Shown here: one piece after another, positions 37,976 through 46,562 of the stretch
How the letters are laid out: each line of letters starts with the position of its first letter
How positions within the stretch are numbered: position 1 is the stretch's first letter
Source: Streptomyces gelaticus
GTDB taxonomy: Bacteria > Actinomycetota > Actinomycetes > Streptomycetales > Streptomycetaceae
Assembly (NCBI RefSeq): GCF_014649535.1
Contig: NZ_BMTF01000018.1
Coordinates: 1-64,000, forward strand
Length of the DNA: 64,000 bases
Direction: 5' to 3'
The notes under the pieces: generated by a model
What the model was told of the DNA's origin: nothing
Database searches by the model: none
The model's input: the letters and a program-made list of their open reading frames with translations, nothing else
Made by a program: the position numbers and the translations under genes

Positions 37976-38082
37976 GACGCGACAATACGTGCTAAATGGA
38001 CAAAATCGGCTTAACTGGGCGTTGGCGGCGCGGCGGCGGCCCGCTCCCAGTGGGCCGTTCCCGCAGGTACGCCGCCTGCCCG

Positions 38083-38880
38083 TTACAGCCGGGACACGTT
38101 CCGCTCGTACACCAGGCGCAGGCCGATGAGGGTGAGCCAGGGTTCGTGCTCGTCGATGACGGAGGACTCGCCCAACACCATCGGCGCAAGACCGCCCGTC
38201 GCGATGACCGTGACGTCGTCGGGGTCCGCCGCCAGCTCCTTCTTCATCCGCGCGACGACACCGTCGACCTGGCCGGCGAAGCCGTAGATGATGCCCGACT
38301 GCATCGCCTCGACCGTGTTCTTGCCGATCACGCTGCGCGGCCGGGCCAGCTCGATCTTGCGGAGCTGGGCGCCCTTGACGCCGAGTGCCTCGACCGAGAT
38401 CTCGATGCCCGGGGCGATGACGCCGCCGGTGTACTCGCCCCGGGCCGAGACCGCGTCGAAAGTGGTGGCCGTGCCGAAGTCGACGACGATCGCCGGACCG
38501 CCGTACAGGTCGACGGCGGCGACCGCGTTGATGATGCGGTCCGCGCCGACCTCCTTCGGGTTGTCCATCAGGATCGGCACCCCGGTCTTGATGCCCGGCT
38601 CGACGAGGACCGCGGGGACGTCGCCGTAGTAGCGGCGGGTCACCTCGCGCAGCTCGTGCAGGACGGCCGGGACCGTGGAGCAGATCGCGATGCCCTCGAT
38701 GCCGTCGCCCAGCTCCATGCCGAGCAGCGGGTGCATGCCCATCAGGCCCTGGAGCAGCACGGCGAGCTCGTCGGCGGTGCGGCGGGCGTCGGTGGAGATC
38801 CGCCAGTGCTCGACGATCTCCTCGCCGTCGAACAGGCCGAGGACGGTGTGGGTGTTGCCGACGTCGATGGTGAGCAGCAT
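38083..38880 (-). CDS. coaX: Type III pantothenate kinase
   Basis: Phosphorylates pantothenate, the first step of CoA synthesis. The 265-residue protein has the ASKHA-fold phosphate-1 loop MLLTIDVGNTHTVLGLFDGE, the type III substrate motif PKEVGADRIINAVAA (with the G-A-D-R signature), the phosphate-2 loop VVDFGTATTFDAVS and GGVIAPGIEIS; the adenosine-binding VIATGGLAPM is near the C-terminus. It is the last gene of a five-gene NAD/CoA precursor operon; its ATG overlaps the nadC stop by one base (TGATG). Type III kinases need a monovalent cation and are not feedback-inhibited by CoA. Confidence 0.96.
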   Translation of the reverse strand: MLLTIDVGNTHTVLGLFDGEEIVEHWRISTDARRTADELAVLLQGLMGMHPLLGMELGDGIEGIAICSTVPAVLHELREVTRRYYGDVPAVLVEPGIKTGVPILMDNPKEVGADRIINAVAAVDLYGGPAIVVDFGTATTFDAVSARGEYTGGVIAPGIEISVEALGVKGAQLRKIELARPRSVIGKNTVEAMQSGIIYGFAGQVDGVVARMKKELAADPDDVTVIATGGLAPMVLGESSVIDEHEPWLTLIGLRLVYERNVSRL

Positions 38881-39923
38881 CAGGCGTCGGCCCCGTCGGT
38901 GTCGCGGAAGTCCAGGCCGATGTCGAGGATCGGCGAGGAGTGGGTGAGCGCGCCGACGGCCAGGTAGTCGACGCCCGCCTCCGCGTAGGCGCGGGCGGTG
39001 TCGAGGGAGAGCCGGCCGGAGGACTCCAGGACCGCGCGGCCGCCGGTCAGGGCGACCGCCTCGGCCGTGTGGAGCGGGGTGAAGTTGTCCAGCAGGATCA
39101 GGTCGGCGCCCGCGTCGAGCACCTCGCGGACCTGCTGGAGGGTGTCGACCTCGACCTCGATCGGTACGTCCGGGAACTCGTCCCGTACCCGCTTGAAGGC
39201 CTCGGCCACGCCGCCCGCCGCGATGACGTGGTTGTCCTTGACCAGCGCCGCGTCCGACAGCGACATCCGGTGGTTGACGCCGCCGCCGCAGCGCACCGCG
39301 TACTTCTCCATGGCGCGCAGGCCCGGGGTGGTCTTGCGGGTGTCGCGGACCTTGGCCTTCGTGCCTTCGAGCGCGTCGGCCCAGGCACGGGTGGCGGTCG
39401 CGATGCCGGAGAGCCTGCACAGCAGGTTGAGCGCGCTGCGCTCGCCGGTGAGCAGGTCGCGGGTGCGGGTGGTGACGGTCAGCAGCTTCTGGCCGGGGGC
39501 GACCCGGTCGCCGTCCTCGACGTGCCGCTCGACCGCGAACTCCTCGGTGCAGACGATGGACAGGACGGCCTCGGCAATGCGCAGACCGGCCACGACGCCC
39601 GCCTCACGGGCGGTGAAGTCGCCGGTGGCCACGGCGTCCTCGGCGACGGTCGCGACGGTGGTGACGTCCACCCCGCCGTCCAGGTCCTCCTCGATCGCGA
39701 CGTGCGCGACGTCCTCGACCTGGACCGGGTCCAGGCCCGCTTCGGCGAGGAGCTGGGCGAGGGCGGGGTCGAGGCCGCACTCCAGCGGGTCGAGCTCGTA
39801 GCGCTCGTCCCCGCCGCAGCCGCAGCCGTCCCCGCAGCCGCCCGCGGACGGTGCGGGCGCGCCGATCTGGATCAGCGGTACGTCCACGGGTGTGGGGCGC
39901 GGATTCTCTTCGGGCGTGCTCAC
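38880..39923 (-). CDS. nadC: Nicotinate-nucleotide diphosphorylase (carboxylating)
   Basis: Converts quinolinate and PRPP to nicotinate mononucleotide. The 347-residue protein has the QPRTase signature RDTRKTTPGLRAMEKYAVRCGG, then VNHRMSLSDAALVKDNH, the EVEVDTLQQV barrel strand and SSGRLSLDTARAYAEAGVDY. Compared with the usual ~280-300 residues there is an N-terminal extension of about 50 residues with a Gly/Cys motif (C30, C34, C36 in GGCGDGCGCGG, and C49), which could bind metal. The GTG start has GGAG nine bases upstream. It follows nadB by two bases and overlaps coaX by one, so it is translationally coupled on both sides. Confidence 0.95.
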   Translation of the reverse strand: MSTPEENPRPTPVDVPLIQIGAPAPSAGGCGDGCGCGGDERYELDPLECGLDPALAQLLAEAGLDPVQVEDVAHVAIEEDLDGGVDVTTVATVAEDAVATGDFTAREAGVVAGLRIAEAVLSIVCTEEFAVERHVEDGDRVAPGQKLLTVTTRTRDLLTGERSALNLLCRLSGIATATRAWADALEGTKAKVRDTRKTTPGLRAMEKYAVRCGGGVNHRMSLSDAALVKDNHVIAAGGVAEAFKRVRDEFPDVPIEVEVDTLQQVREVLDAGADLILLDNFTPLHTAEAVALTGGRAVLESSGRLSLDTARAYAEAGVDYLAVGALTHSSPILDIGLDFRDTDGADA

Positions 39924-39925
39924 GG

Positions 39926-41668
39926 TTACGGCTCCTCGGTGACGTCGGCGGAGTGGGTGGGGGGTGCTGCTGCGCAGTCTGGTGCCTGCGTCGGGTGTAC
40001 GGGCCCGAATGCCTGGGTCTTTGTCCGGCACAGGACCGGGCGGCGCTCCGGGGTGAGCCGTACGACGAGGTGGCGGCGCCAGTTCTCGTCGTCGCGCTCG
40101 GGCCGGTCCTCGCGCCAGTGGCAGCCGCGGGTCTCCTCGCGCTGCCGGGCGGCGGCGACCAGGACGCGCGAGACGAGCAGCAGGTTGGTGGCCTCCCACG
40201 CCTCGACGCCGGGCACCGCGACCTTGGGCTCACCCGTCTCCACGGCGGACGCGGCGCTGTTGTGGAGGGCCTCCAGCTCTTCGGCGGCGGCGGCCAGGCT
40301 CTCTGCGGAGCGGAGGACTCCGGCGCCCCGGGTCATGATGCGCTGGATCGTGGACCGGGCCTCCGGGGCGATCAGCGGGGAGGGCTCACCGCCGTCGCCG
40401 GTCTCCGCGGCGCCCGCGCGGGGCCGGTCCTCGACGATGTCCGCCGCGATGCGCTCGGCGAAGACGAGGCCCTCCAGGAGGGAGTTGGACGCCAGCCGGT
40501 TCGCACCGTGCACGCCGGTGCAGGCGACCTCGCCGCAGGCGTACAGACCGGGCACCGTGGTACGTCCCCGCAGGTCGGTGCGGATGCCGCCGGAGGCGTA
40601 GTGCGCGGCGGGAGCGACCGGGACCGGTTCGGTGACCGGGTCGATGCCGTGGGCGCGGCAGGCCGCCAGGATCGTGGGGAAGCGCTGCTCCCACATCTCG
40701 GCGCCGAAGTGGCGGGCGTCGAGGTACATGTGCTCGGTGCCGAGCAGCTCCATCCGGCGGGTGATGGCCTTGGCGACGATGTCGCGCGGGGCCAGCTCCG
40801 CCAGCTCGTGCCGTCCGAGCATGAAGCGCGTACCGGCCGCGTCGACGAGATGGGCGCCCTCGCCCCGTACCGCCTCCGACACCAGTGGCTGCTGGCCCTC
40901 GGAGCCGGCACCCAGGAAGAGGACCGTCGGGTGGAACTGGACGAACTCCAGGTCGGAGACCTCCGCCCCGGCCCGCAACGCCAGCGCGACACCGTCGCCG
41001 GTGGAGACGGCCGGGTTGGTGGTGGCGGAGAAGACCTGGCCCATGCCGCCGGTGGCGAGGACCACCGCGGGGGCGTGGACCGCGCCGACGCCGTCGTGCT
41101 GGCCCTCGCCCATGACGTGCAGCGTGACACCCGCGGTACGCCCCTCGGCGTCGGTGAGCAGGTCCAGGACGAGCGCGTTCTCCACGGTGTGCAGGGCGGC
41201 CTCGCGGACCGCCTCGACCAGGGCGCGGGAGATCTCGGCGCCCGTGGCGTCGCCGCCCGCGTGGGCGATGCGGCGGCGGTGGTGGCCGCCCTCACGGGTC
41301 AGCGCGATGTCGCCGCTCTCCGTGGTGTCGAAGTGGGCGCCGGTCCCGATCAGCCGGCGCACCGCGTCCGGGCCCTCGGTGACCAGCATCCGGACCGCCG
41401 CCTCGTCGCACAGACCGGCGCCCGCGACCAGGGTGTCGTCGAGGTGCTGCTCGGGGGTGTCGCCCTCGCCGAGGGCGGCCGCGATACCGCCCTGCGCCCA
41501 GCGGGTGGAGCCGTCGTCGAGGCGGGCCTTGGTGACGACGACGGTGGCGAGGCCCGCGGCGGCGCAGCGCAGTGCGGTGGTGAGACCGGCCACGCCGGAG
41601 CCGACCACCACGACGTCGGCGTCGATGGACCAGCCGGGGGCGGGGGCGGTCAGCCGTATTCCGGTCAC
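39926..41668 (-). CDS. nadB: L-aspartate oxidase
   Basis: Flavoenzyme that oxidises L-aspartate to iminoaspartate for quinolinate synthesis. At 580 residues it is somewhat longer than E. coli NadB. The FAD dinucleotide fold is DVVVVGSGVAGLTTALRCA near residue 18; RWAQGGIAAAL, TREGGHHRRRIAHAGGDATG (with active-site His/Arg) and the C-terminal FAD motif GLYACGEVACTGVHGANRL are all present. The last 60 residues are a variable tail. GTG start, overlapping the panC stop by four bases. nadA (quinolinate synthase) is not seen in the window. Confidence 0.96.
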   Translation of the reverse strand: MTGIRLTAPAPGWSIDADVVVVGSGVAGLTTALRCAAAGLATVVVTKARLDDGSTRWAQGGIAAALGEGDTPEQHLDDTLVAGAGLCDEAAVRMLVTEGPDAVRRLIGTGAHFDTTESGDIALTREGGHHRRRIAHAGGDATGAEISRALVEAVREAALHTVENALVLDLLTDAEGRTAGVTLHVMGEGQHDGVGAVHAPAVVLATGGMGQVFSATTNPAVSTGDGVALALRAGAEVSDLEFVQFHPTVLFLGAGSEGQQPLVSEAVRGEGAHLVDAAGTRFMLGRHELAELAPRDIVAKAITRRMELLGTEHMYLDARHFGAEMWEQRFPTILAACRAHGIDPVTEPVPVAPAAHYASGGIRTDLRGRTTVPGLYACGEVACTGVHGANRLASNSLLEGLVFAERIAADIVEDRPRAGAAETGDGGEPSPLIAPEARSTIQRIMTRGAGVLRSAESLAAAAEELEALHNSAASAVETGEPKVAVPGVEAWEATNLLLVSRVLVAAARQREETRGCHWREDRPERDDENWRRHLVVRLTPERRPVLCRTKTQAFGPVHPTQAPDCAAAPPTHSADVTEEP

Positions 41669-42711
41669 GTGGTGGCTCCGAAGGTCAGCGGGATGTTGTC
41701 GATGAGGCGGGTCTTGCCGACCCTCGCGGCGACGGCGAGGACCGCCTCACCGGTGGTGCGGTCGTCGGGGATCTCGGTGAAGTCGGCCGGGTCCACCAGC
41801 GCCAGGTAGTCCAGGGCGAGCGGGGGCTGCGCGCCCGCCGCGTCGTCGAGAACCAAAAGCGCGGCGGCCCGTACCGCCGAGGGGCCGTCGACCGGGCGTG
41901 CCAGGGCCACCGCCTGGGCGTCGGCTGCGGCGCGGGCCTCGCCGAGCGCGGTGAGCGCGGCGGCCCGGCCGGTGGTGGCCGAGGTGGTCCGGGCGCGGGC
42001 GTGCAGCGCCTGCTGGGCGGCGAGCCGGTCGCGGGCGGCGAACAGGGCCCGGGACAGGGCGAGGGCGGTGTGCCGCTCCTCCGCGTCCAGGAAGCGGTTG
42101 CGGCTGGAGAGCGCCAGACCGTCCGGCTCGCGGACCGTCTCCACGCCGACGATCTCCACGGGGAAGTTCAGATCGCGCACCATCCGGCGGATCAGCGCCA
42201 GCTGCTGGGCGTCCTTCTGCCCGAAGAACGCGACATCGGGGCGGGTGAGGTGGAGGAGCTTGGCGACGACGGTGAGCATGCCGTCGAAGTGTCCGGGGCG
42301 CGAGGCCCCTTCGAGCCGCTCGCCCATCGGGCCCGCCGAGATCCGGACCTGCGGCTCGCCGCCGGGGTAGACCTCGTCGACGGACGGCGCGAAGACCGCG
42401 TCCGCCCCGGCGGCGCCCGCCACGGCGAGATCGGCGTCGAGCGTGCGGGGGTAGCGGTCCAGGTCGGCGGCCTCGCCGAACTGGAGCGGGTTGACGAACA
42501 CGGTGACGACCACCTGGCCGTCGGGGCCCGCCGCCGCGCGGGCGGCGCGGACCAGGGTGGCGTGGCCCTCGTGCAGGGCGCCCATGGTCATGACGACGGC
42601 CCGCGGCCCCCTGCGGGGGGCGAACGCGCCGAGCTCGGCCGCGGTACGGAGCAGAAGGGCCGCGGGCCCGTGGGGTGCGGCGGGGCGGGGGGTGCCGGTC
42701 GTGCCGGTCAT
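41665..42711 (-). CDS. panC: Pantothenate synthetase
   Basis: Joins pantoate and beta-alanine with ATP to make pantothenate. The 348-residue protein shows the class I tRNA-synthetase-like nucleotide site MTMGALHEGHATL, FVNPLQFG, the pantoate-binding REPDGLALSSRNRFL and FFGQKDAQQLALIRRMV. It is longer than the common ~280 residues because of an Ala-rich insert near 235-275 (ARARTTSATTGRAAALTAL) and a Pro/Thr-rich N-terminal tail. It overlaps the upstream DUF2520 gene (ATGA) and the downstream nadB (GTGA). Confidence 0.95.
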   Translation of the reverse strand: MTGTTGTPRPAAPHGPAALLLRTAAELGAFAPRRGPRAVVMTMGALHEGHATLVRAARAAAGPDGQVVVTVFVNPLQFGEAADLDRYPRTLDADLAVAGAAGADAVFAPSVDEVYPGGEPQVRISAGPMGERLEGASRPGHFDGMLTVVAKLLHLTRPDVAFFGQKDAQQLALIRRMVRDLNFPVEIVGVETVREPDGLALSSRNRFLDAEERHTALALSRALFAARDRLAAQQALHARARTTSATTGRAAALTALGEARAAADAQAVALARPVDGPSAVRAAALLVLDDAAGAQPPLALDYLALVDPADFTEIPDDRTTGEAVLAVAARVGKTRLIDNIPLTFGATT

Positions 42712-43646
42712 CGGGACTCCTGTGATCCGGTGCCCGTGCCGTCGGCCAGGACCCCGAGCAGGTCCTCGGCCAGTTCCGGCTTGAGCATGCCGTGGGCGAG
42801 GGCGCGGTCGGCGGTGGCGCGGGCCATCGCGACGTATCCGGCCACGGTCTGCGGGGCGTGCCTGCGCAGCTCGCCGATGTGGGCGGCGACCGTGCCGGCG
42901 TCGCCGCGGGCCACCGGGCCGGTCAGCGCGGCGTCGCCGGAGCGCAGGGCGTTGTCGAGTGCGGCTCCGAGCAGCGGGCCGAGCATCCGGTCGGGGGCGG
43001 TGACCCCGGCCGTGCGCAGCAGCTCCATCGACTGGGCGACCAGGGTGACCAGGTGGTTCGCACCGAGGGCGAGCGCCGCGTGGTAGAGCGGACGGGACTC
43101 CTCCGCGATCCATTCGGGCTCGCCGCCCATCTCGATCACCAGCGCCTCGGCCGCGAGCCGCAGCTCCTCGGGAGCGGTCACGCCGAAGGAGCAGCCGGCC
43201 AGCCGCTGGACGTCGACGGAGGTACCGGTGAACGTCATCGCGGGGTGCAGGGCCAGCGGCAGGGCGCCGGCCCGCAGCGCCGGGTCCAGGACGCCGGTCC
43301 CGTACCGCCCCGAGGTGTGGACGATCAGCTGCCCCGGCCGCACCGCACCGGTCCCGGCGAGGCCCTCGACCAGGCCGGGCAGGGCGTCGTCGGGGACGGT
43401 CAGCAGCACCAGCTCGGCGCGCGCGAGGACCTCGGCGGGCGGCACCAGCGGTACGTCCGGCAGCAGGGCCGCCGCCCGGCGCACGGACGCGTCGGAGACG
43501 CCCGACACGGCGACCGGCCGGTGCCCGGCGAGCTGGAGCGAAGCGGCGAGAGCGGGGCCGACGCGGCCCGCGCCCACGACGCCGACCGTGAGGCGGGCGG
43601 GGCGGTCCCTCGCGGCGAGGGGGTCATTGGGGGTTGTTGCATTCAC
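42708..43646 (-). CDS. Rossmann-like and DUF2520 domain oxidoreductase
   Basis: A 312-residue NAD(P)-binding protein. The Rossmann fold opens with LTVGVVGAGRVGPALAASL, and the DUF2520 all-helical C-terminal domain includes AEESRPLYHAALALGANHLV and GPLLGAALDNALRSG. The overall form resembles ketopantoate or 6-phosphogluconate-type reductases. It is the first gene of the panC-nadB-nadC-coaX unit and overlaps panC by four bases, so ketopantoate reduction to pantoate is a reasonable hypothesis; no panE is seen in the window. The GTG start has GGAAGG upstream. Confidence 0.88.
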   Translation of the reverse strand: MNATTPNDPLAARDRPARLTVGVVGAGRVGPALAASLQLAGHRPVAVSGVSDASVRRAAALLPDVPLVPPAEVLARAELVLLTVPDDALPGLVEGLAGTGAVRPGQLIVHTSGRYGTGVLDPALRAGALPLALHPAMTFTGTSVDVQRLAGCSFGVTAPEELRLAAEALVIEMGGEPEWIAEESRPLYHAALALGANHLVTLVAQSMELLRTAGVTAPDRMLGPLLGAALDNALRSGDAALTGPVARGDAGTVAAHIGELRRHAPQTVAGYVAMARATADRALAHGMLKPELAEDLLGVLADGTGTGSQESR

Positions 43647-43836
43647 GCGGCGGGGCCTTCCGTTCCAGTCCGCAGGGGGTACCGGACGACTTCTCTGCAT
43701 GCTACGCCAGCGTTTCGCCCGGACTCCTGGCCGTCCACAGCCTGTGGGAAAACTCCCGGCGGCAGGCGCGGCGCCGAGCCGGGAGCGCCCAGAAAACCGT
43801 GCGGGCCCGCGCTGCCCGCTGCGTGATGATCGTCCC

Positions 43837-45039
43837 ATGACAGACACAGCAGGCATGGGCGGGCAGGCACGGCCGGAGGCATCGCAGGAGCCGCGGGAGG
43901 AATCCCGGGAGGAGGCGCAGCGGGCACGCAGGATCAAGGCCTGGGCCGCGGCCGAACGGGTCCTGATCCGGCCGGCCATGAATCTCTCGCTCGGTGAGCG
44001 GCTGGCCGAGCTGGCGGCCGCGGCCGGGTCCGTCACCGATCTCGGCCGCCCCGCTGACATCTATGGCGACGGCGTCGTCGCGGAGCTGGAGGAGCGGATC
44101 GCGGGCCTGCTGGGCACGGAGGACGCCGCCTTCTTCCCGACCGGGACGATGGCGCAGCAGGTAGCGCTGCGGTGCTGGGCCGGGCGGACCGGCAACTCCA
44201 CGGTGGCGCTGCACCCCCTCGCCCACCCCGAGCTGCACGAGCGCGGCGCGCTGGAGGCGGTGAGCGGGCTGCGTACCGTCCACCCCTCGTACGGGCCCCG
44301 GCTGCCCACGGCACGGGAGATCCGCGACTTCGACGAGCCGTTCGGCACGTTGATGCTGGAGCTGCCGCTGCGCGACGCCGGTTTCGTCCTGCCGACGTGG
44401 CAGGAGCTGGAGGACGTGGTGGCGGCCGCACGGGAACGCGATGCGGTGGTACACATCGACGGCGCGCGGCTGTGGGAGTGCGCCCCCCACTTCGGGCGGG
44501 AGCTGCCGGAGATCGCGGCGCTCGCGGACAGCGTGTACGTGTCGTTCTACAAGACCCTCGGCGGGATCTCCGGGGCCGCGCTGGCCGGTCCCGCCTCGCT
44601 GATCGAGGAGGCCCGCACCTGGCGCCACCGGTACGGCGGGCAGCTCTTCCAGCAGTTCCCCGCGGCGCTCGCCGCCCTGATCGGCCTCGACCGGGAGCTG
44701 CCGCTGCTGCCTTCGTACGTGGCGCAGGCGAAGGTGGTGGCCGGGGCGCTGGACGAGGGCTTCTCGGCGTCCGGTGCCGGGTGGTTCCGGGTGCATCCGG
44801 AGCCGCCGCACACGCACCAGTTCCAGGTGTGGCTGCCGTACGGGGCGGACGTGCTGACGGAGGCGGCGGTGCGGCAGGCGGAGGAGACGGGGGTGTCCCT
44901 CTTCCGCAAGTGGTACCCCGCGGCCGCCGGCCCGCCCGGACTGTCGTTCACCGAGGTGACGGTGGGGCGGGAAGGGCTGGAGTGGACGGCTGGGGAGGTA
45001 CGGAGCGCCGTACGGGAGTTCGTGGAGCGGCTGGCCTGA
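43837..45039 (+). CDS. Threonine aldolase / beta-eliminating lyase-like PLP enzyme
   Basis: A 400-residue fold type I PLP enzyme. The PLP lysine is K239 in SVYVSFYKTLGGISGAAL; HIDGARLWEC supplies the cofactor-ring aspartate and substrate arginine, and AAFFPTGTMAQQVAL is the phosphate-binding loop. This matches low-specificity L-threonine aldolases, which split threonine into glycine and acetaldehyde; other beta-hydroxy amino acids or tryptophanase-like activity are possible. The first 40 residues are a charged Glu/Arg-rich extension. A GATGAT hexamer lies six bases before the ATG with no ribosome binding site, so it may be leaderless. It is divergent from the pan/nad operon. Confidence 0.85.
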   Translation: MTDTAGMGGQARPEASQEPREESREEAQRARRIKAWAAAERVLIRPAMNLSLGERLAELAAAAGSVTDLGRPADIYGDGVVAELEERIAGLLGTEDAAFFPTGTMAQQVALRCWAGRTGNSTVALHPLAHPELHERGALEAVSGLRTVHPSYGPRLPTAREIRDFDEPFGTLMLELPLRDAGFVLPTWQELEDVVAAARERDAVVHIDGARLWECAPHFGRELPEIAALADSVYVSFYKTLGGISGAALAGPASLIEEARTWRHRYGGQLFQQFPAALAALIGLDRELPLLPSYVAQAKVVAGALDEGFSASGAGWFRVHPEPPHTHQFQVWLPYGADVLTEAAVRQAEETGVSLFRKWYPAAAGPPGLSFTEVTVGREGLEWTAGEVRSAVREFVERLA

Positions 45040-45049
45040 GGGACAGCCC

Positions 45050-45319
45050 TCAGAGACATTCCGCCGGGCCGGCGGGGGAAGGGCCGGGAACGCCGGAACC
45101 TCCGGGCCCGCCGGTTCCGCGGCCCCGGGTGATCAGGGACCGCAGCGCCGCCCGCCACCGGCCACGGGCCGGCCGGCCCGCGATCACCGCGTCGAAGCGG
45201 CGCCGGTCGCGTGCCCCGCGCACCACGGCCCAGTCGTGCCGGCCCGGCAGTGGCGGCGGCGGCTCCCCCCGCTGGGCCGCGCGACAGCTGTCGATCATGT
45301 GCTGCTGAATGGCGTCCAT
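45050..45319 (-). CDS. Small hypothetical protein (89 residues)
   Basis: An 89-residue basic protein starting MDAIQQHMIDSCRAAQRGEP, with a conserved-looking GRHDWAVVRGARDRRRFDAVIAG core and a Gly/Pro-rich tail. No domain is recognised. It is convergent with the aldolase gene and divergent from the ArsR-type regulator. Its reality rests on the coherent N-terminus and on lack of a better frame; moderate confidence. Confidence 0.5.
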   Translation of the reverse strand: MDAIQQHMIDSCRAAQRGEPPPPLPGRHDWAVVRGARDRRRFDAVIAGRPARGRWRAALRSLITRGRGTGGPGGSGVPGPSPAGPAECL

Positions 45320-45360
45320 GGCCTCGGTGTGGGCCGCTCCCGGGCCGCCCGGCCCGCCGA

Positions 45361-45377
45361 TTGACGACCGGCGTCAA
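45361..45377. promoter_or_regulatory. Operator-like palindrome overlapping a -35 element
   Basis: TTGACG-ACCGG-CGTCAA is a perfect 6-bp inverted repeat. Its left arm is also a good -35 hexamer for the ArsR-type gene that starts about 40 bp downstream, with GATGCC near the -10 position. The position suits autorepression. Confidence 0.5.
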
Positions 45378-45418
45378 ATGGCGCGATGCCTCCCGCGGCC
45401 ACCCCGCACCATGGAGGG

Positions 45419-46525
45419 GTGAGCGTGCACATCGACATCGCCGGGCTGGCACCCGACCGCATCGTCTTCGAAACGTCCCCCCTCGCCGAGCTGGGGCTGG
45501 CCCTGCACGCCCTCTCCGAGCCGGGACACCACCCGGGCCTGCACGGCTGGGCGACGGCGACCTCCAGCGCCCTGGACCCGGATCTCGCCGACCGGCTGCA
45601 CGAGGCCGACTTCCTGTGGCGCCACACGTTCTCGGATGTCTTCATGCCGTTCGCCGGGATCCGCGGCGGCGACGGCAGGACGGGCGCCGATCTCGCCGAG
45701 GACCTCGACATCCTCGACCGGCTGGACGACGAACGGTTCGTCGCCGCCGCCCTGGAGTTCACCTGCACCAGCCTGTACGGCCGAGGCGCGCCCTCCCCGC
45801 TCGTCGACCCGGCGACGCGCGCCCGTGCCCTGGAGATGGCGGCGGCGCGCGGCCCCCGGCAGGTGGAGTTCGCCCAGCAGCTGCTGGCCGATCCCGCGCC
45901 GGTGCGCGCCTGGGTGCGGCGCCTGTTCGAGGACTGCGACCGGGCGTTCTTCGCGGACACCTGGTGCCGGGTGCGGGTCCAGCTGGTCGCCGACGCCCGG
46001 CACAAGACCGACCTGCTGCGGCGCAAGGGGATCGGCGAGGCGATGGGCGCGGTGTCCACGGCGCTGACCGTCGACGAGGCCATGACCCGGATCAGCGCCG
46101 ACAAACTGACCGAGGGCCGCACCAGCGCCGTCGGCCCCGGGCTCACCCTCATCCCGTCCACCTTCGGCTGGCCGCACCTCAATCTGCTGCACGCCCCGGG
46201 CTGGCGCCCGGTGATCCACTACCCGGTGCACCAGCCCGAGCTGCCCTCCCCCGCCTCCGTGGAACTGCTCCAGCTACGGATGGAGGCGCTGGCCCACCCG
46301 ATGAGGATGCGGCTCTGCCGCCACCTCGCCCGCTCCCCGCACACGACCGGCCAGCTCGCCGACACACACGGCATCACGGCCCCCGAGGTCTCCCGGCACC
46401 TCGGGGTGCTGAAGAAGGCGGGCCTGGTCACCACCCGGCGGCGCGGCCGGTACGTACTGCACCAGCTGGACCTGACCTCGGTGGCACGGCTCGGCAGCGA
46501 CTTCCTGGAAGGCGTCCTGCGCTGA
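45419..46525 (+). CDS. ArsR-family transcriptional regulator with DUF5937-type N-terminal domain
   Basis: A 368-residue regulator. The N-terminal ~270 residues (VHIDIAGLAPDRIVFETSPL, WPHLNLLHAPGWRPVIHYPV) form the DUF5937-like domain seen in many Streptomyces proteins, probably a sensor. The C-terminal 90 residues are an ArsR winged helix: LRMEALAHPMRMRLCRHLAR, HTTGQLADTHGITAPEVSRHLGVLKKAGLV (two spans) and TTRRRGRYVLH. No metal-binding ELCVCD motif is seen, so it is probably not metal-responsive. The GTG giving VSVHID is used; the next GTG, two codons later, has a better-spaced GGAGG and is an alternative. An inverted repeat overlaps the likely promoter. Confidence 0.88.
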   Translation: MSVHIDIAGLAPDRIVFETSPLAELGLALHALSEPGHHPGLHGWATATSSALDPDLADRLHEADFLWRHTFSDVFMPFAGIRGGDGRTGADLAEDLDILDRLDDERFVAAALEFTCTSLYGRGAPSPLVDPATRARALEMAAARGPRQVEFAQQLLADPAPVRAWVRRLFEDCDRAFFADTWCRVRVQLVADARHKTDLLRRKGIGEAMGAVSTALTVDEAMTRISADKLTEGRTSAVGPGLTLIPSTFGWPHLNLLHAPGWRPVIHYPVHQPELPSPASVELLQLRMEALAHPMRMRLCRHLARSPHTTGQLADTHGITAPEVSRHLGVLKKAGLVTTRRRGRYVLHQLDLTSVARLGSDFLEGVLR

Positions 46526-46562
46526 CCGGACGGCCCGTCGCCCGGTCCGGCGGACCCGCGGA

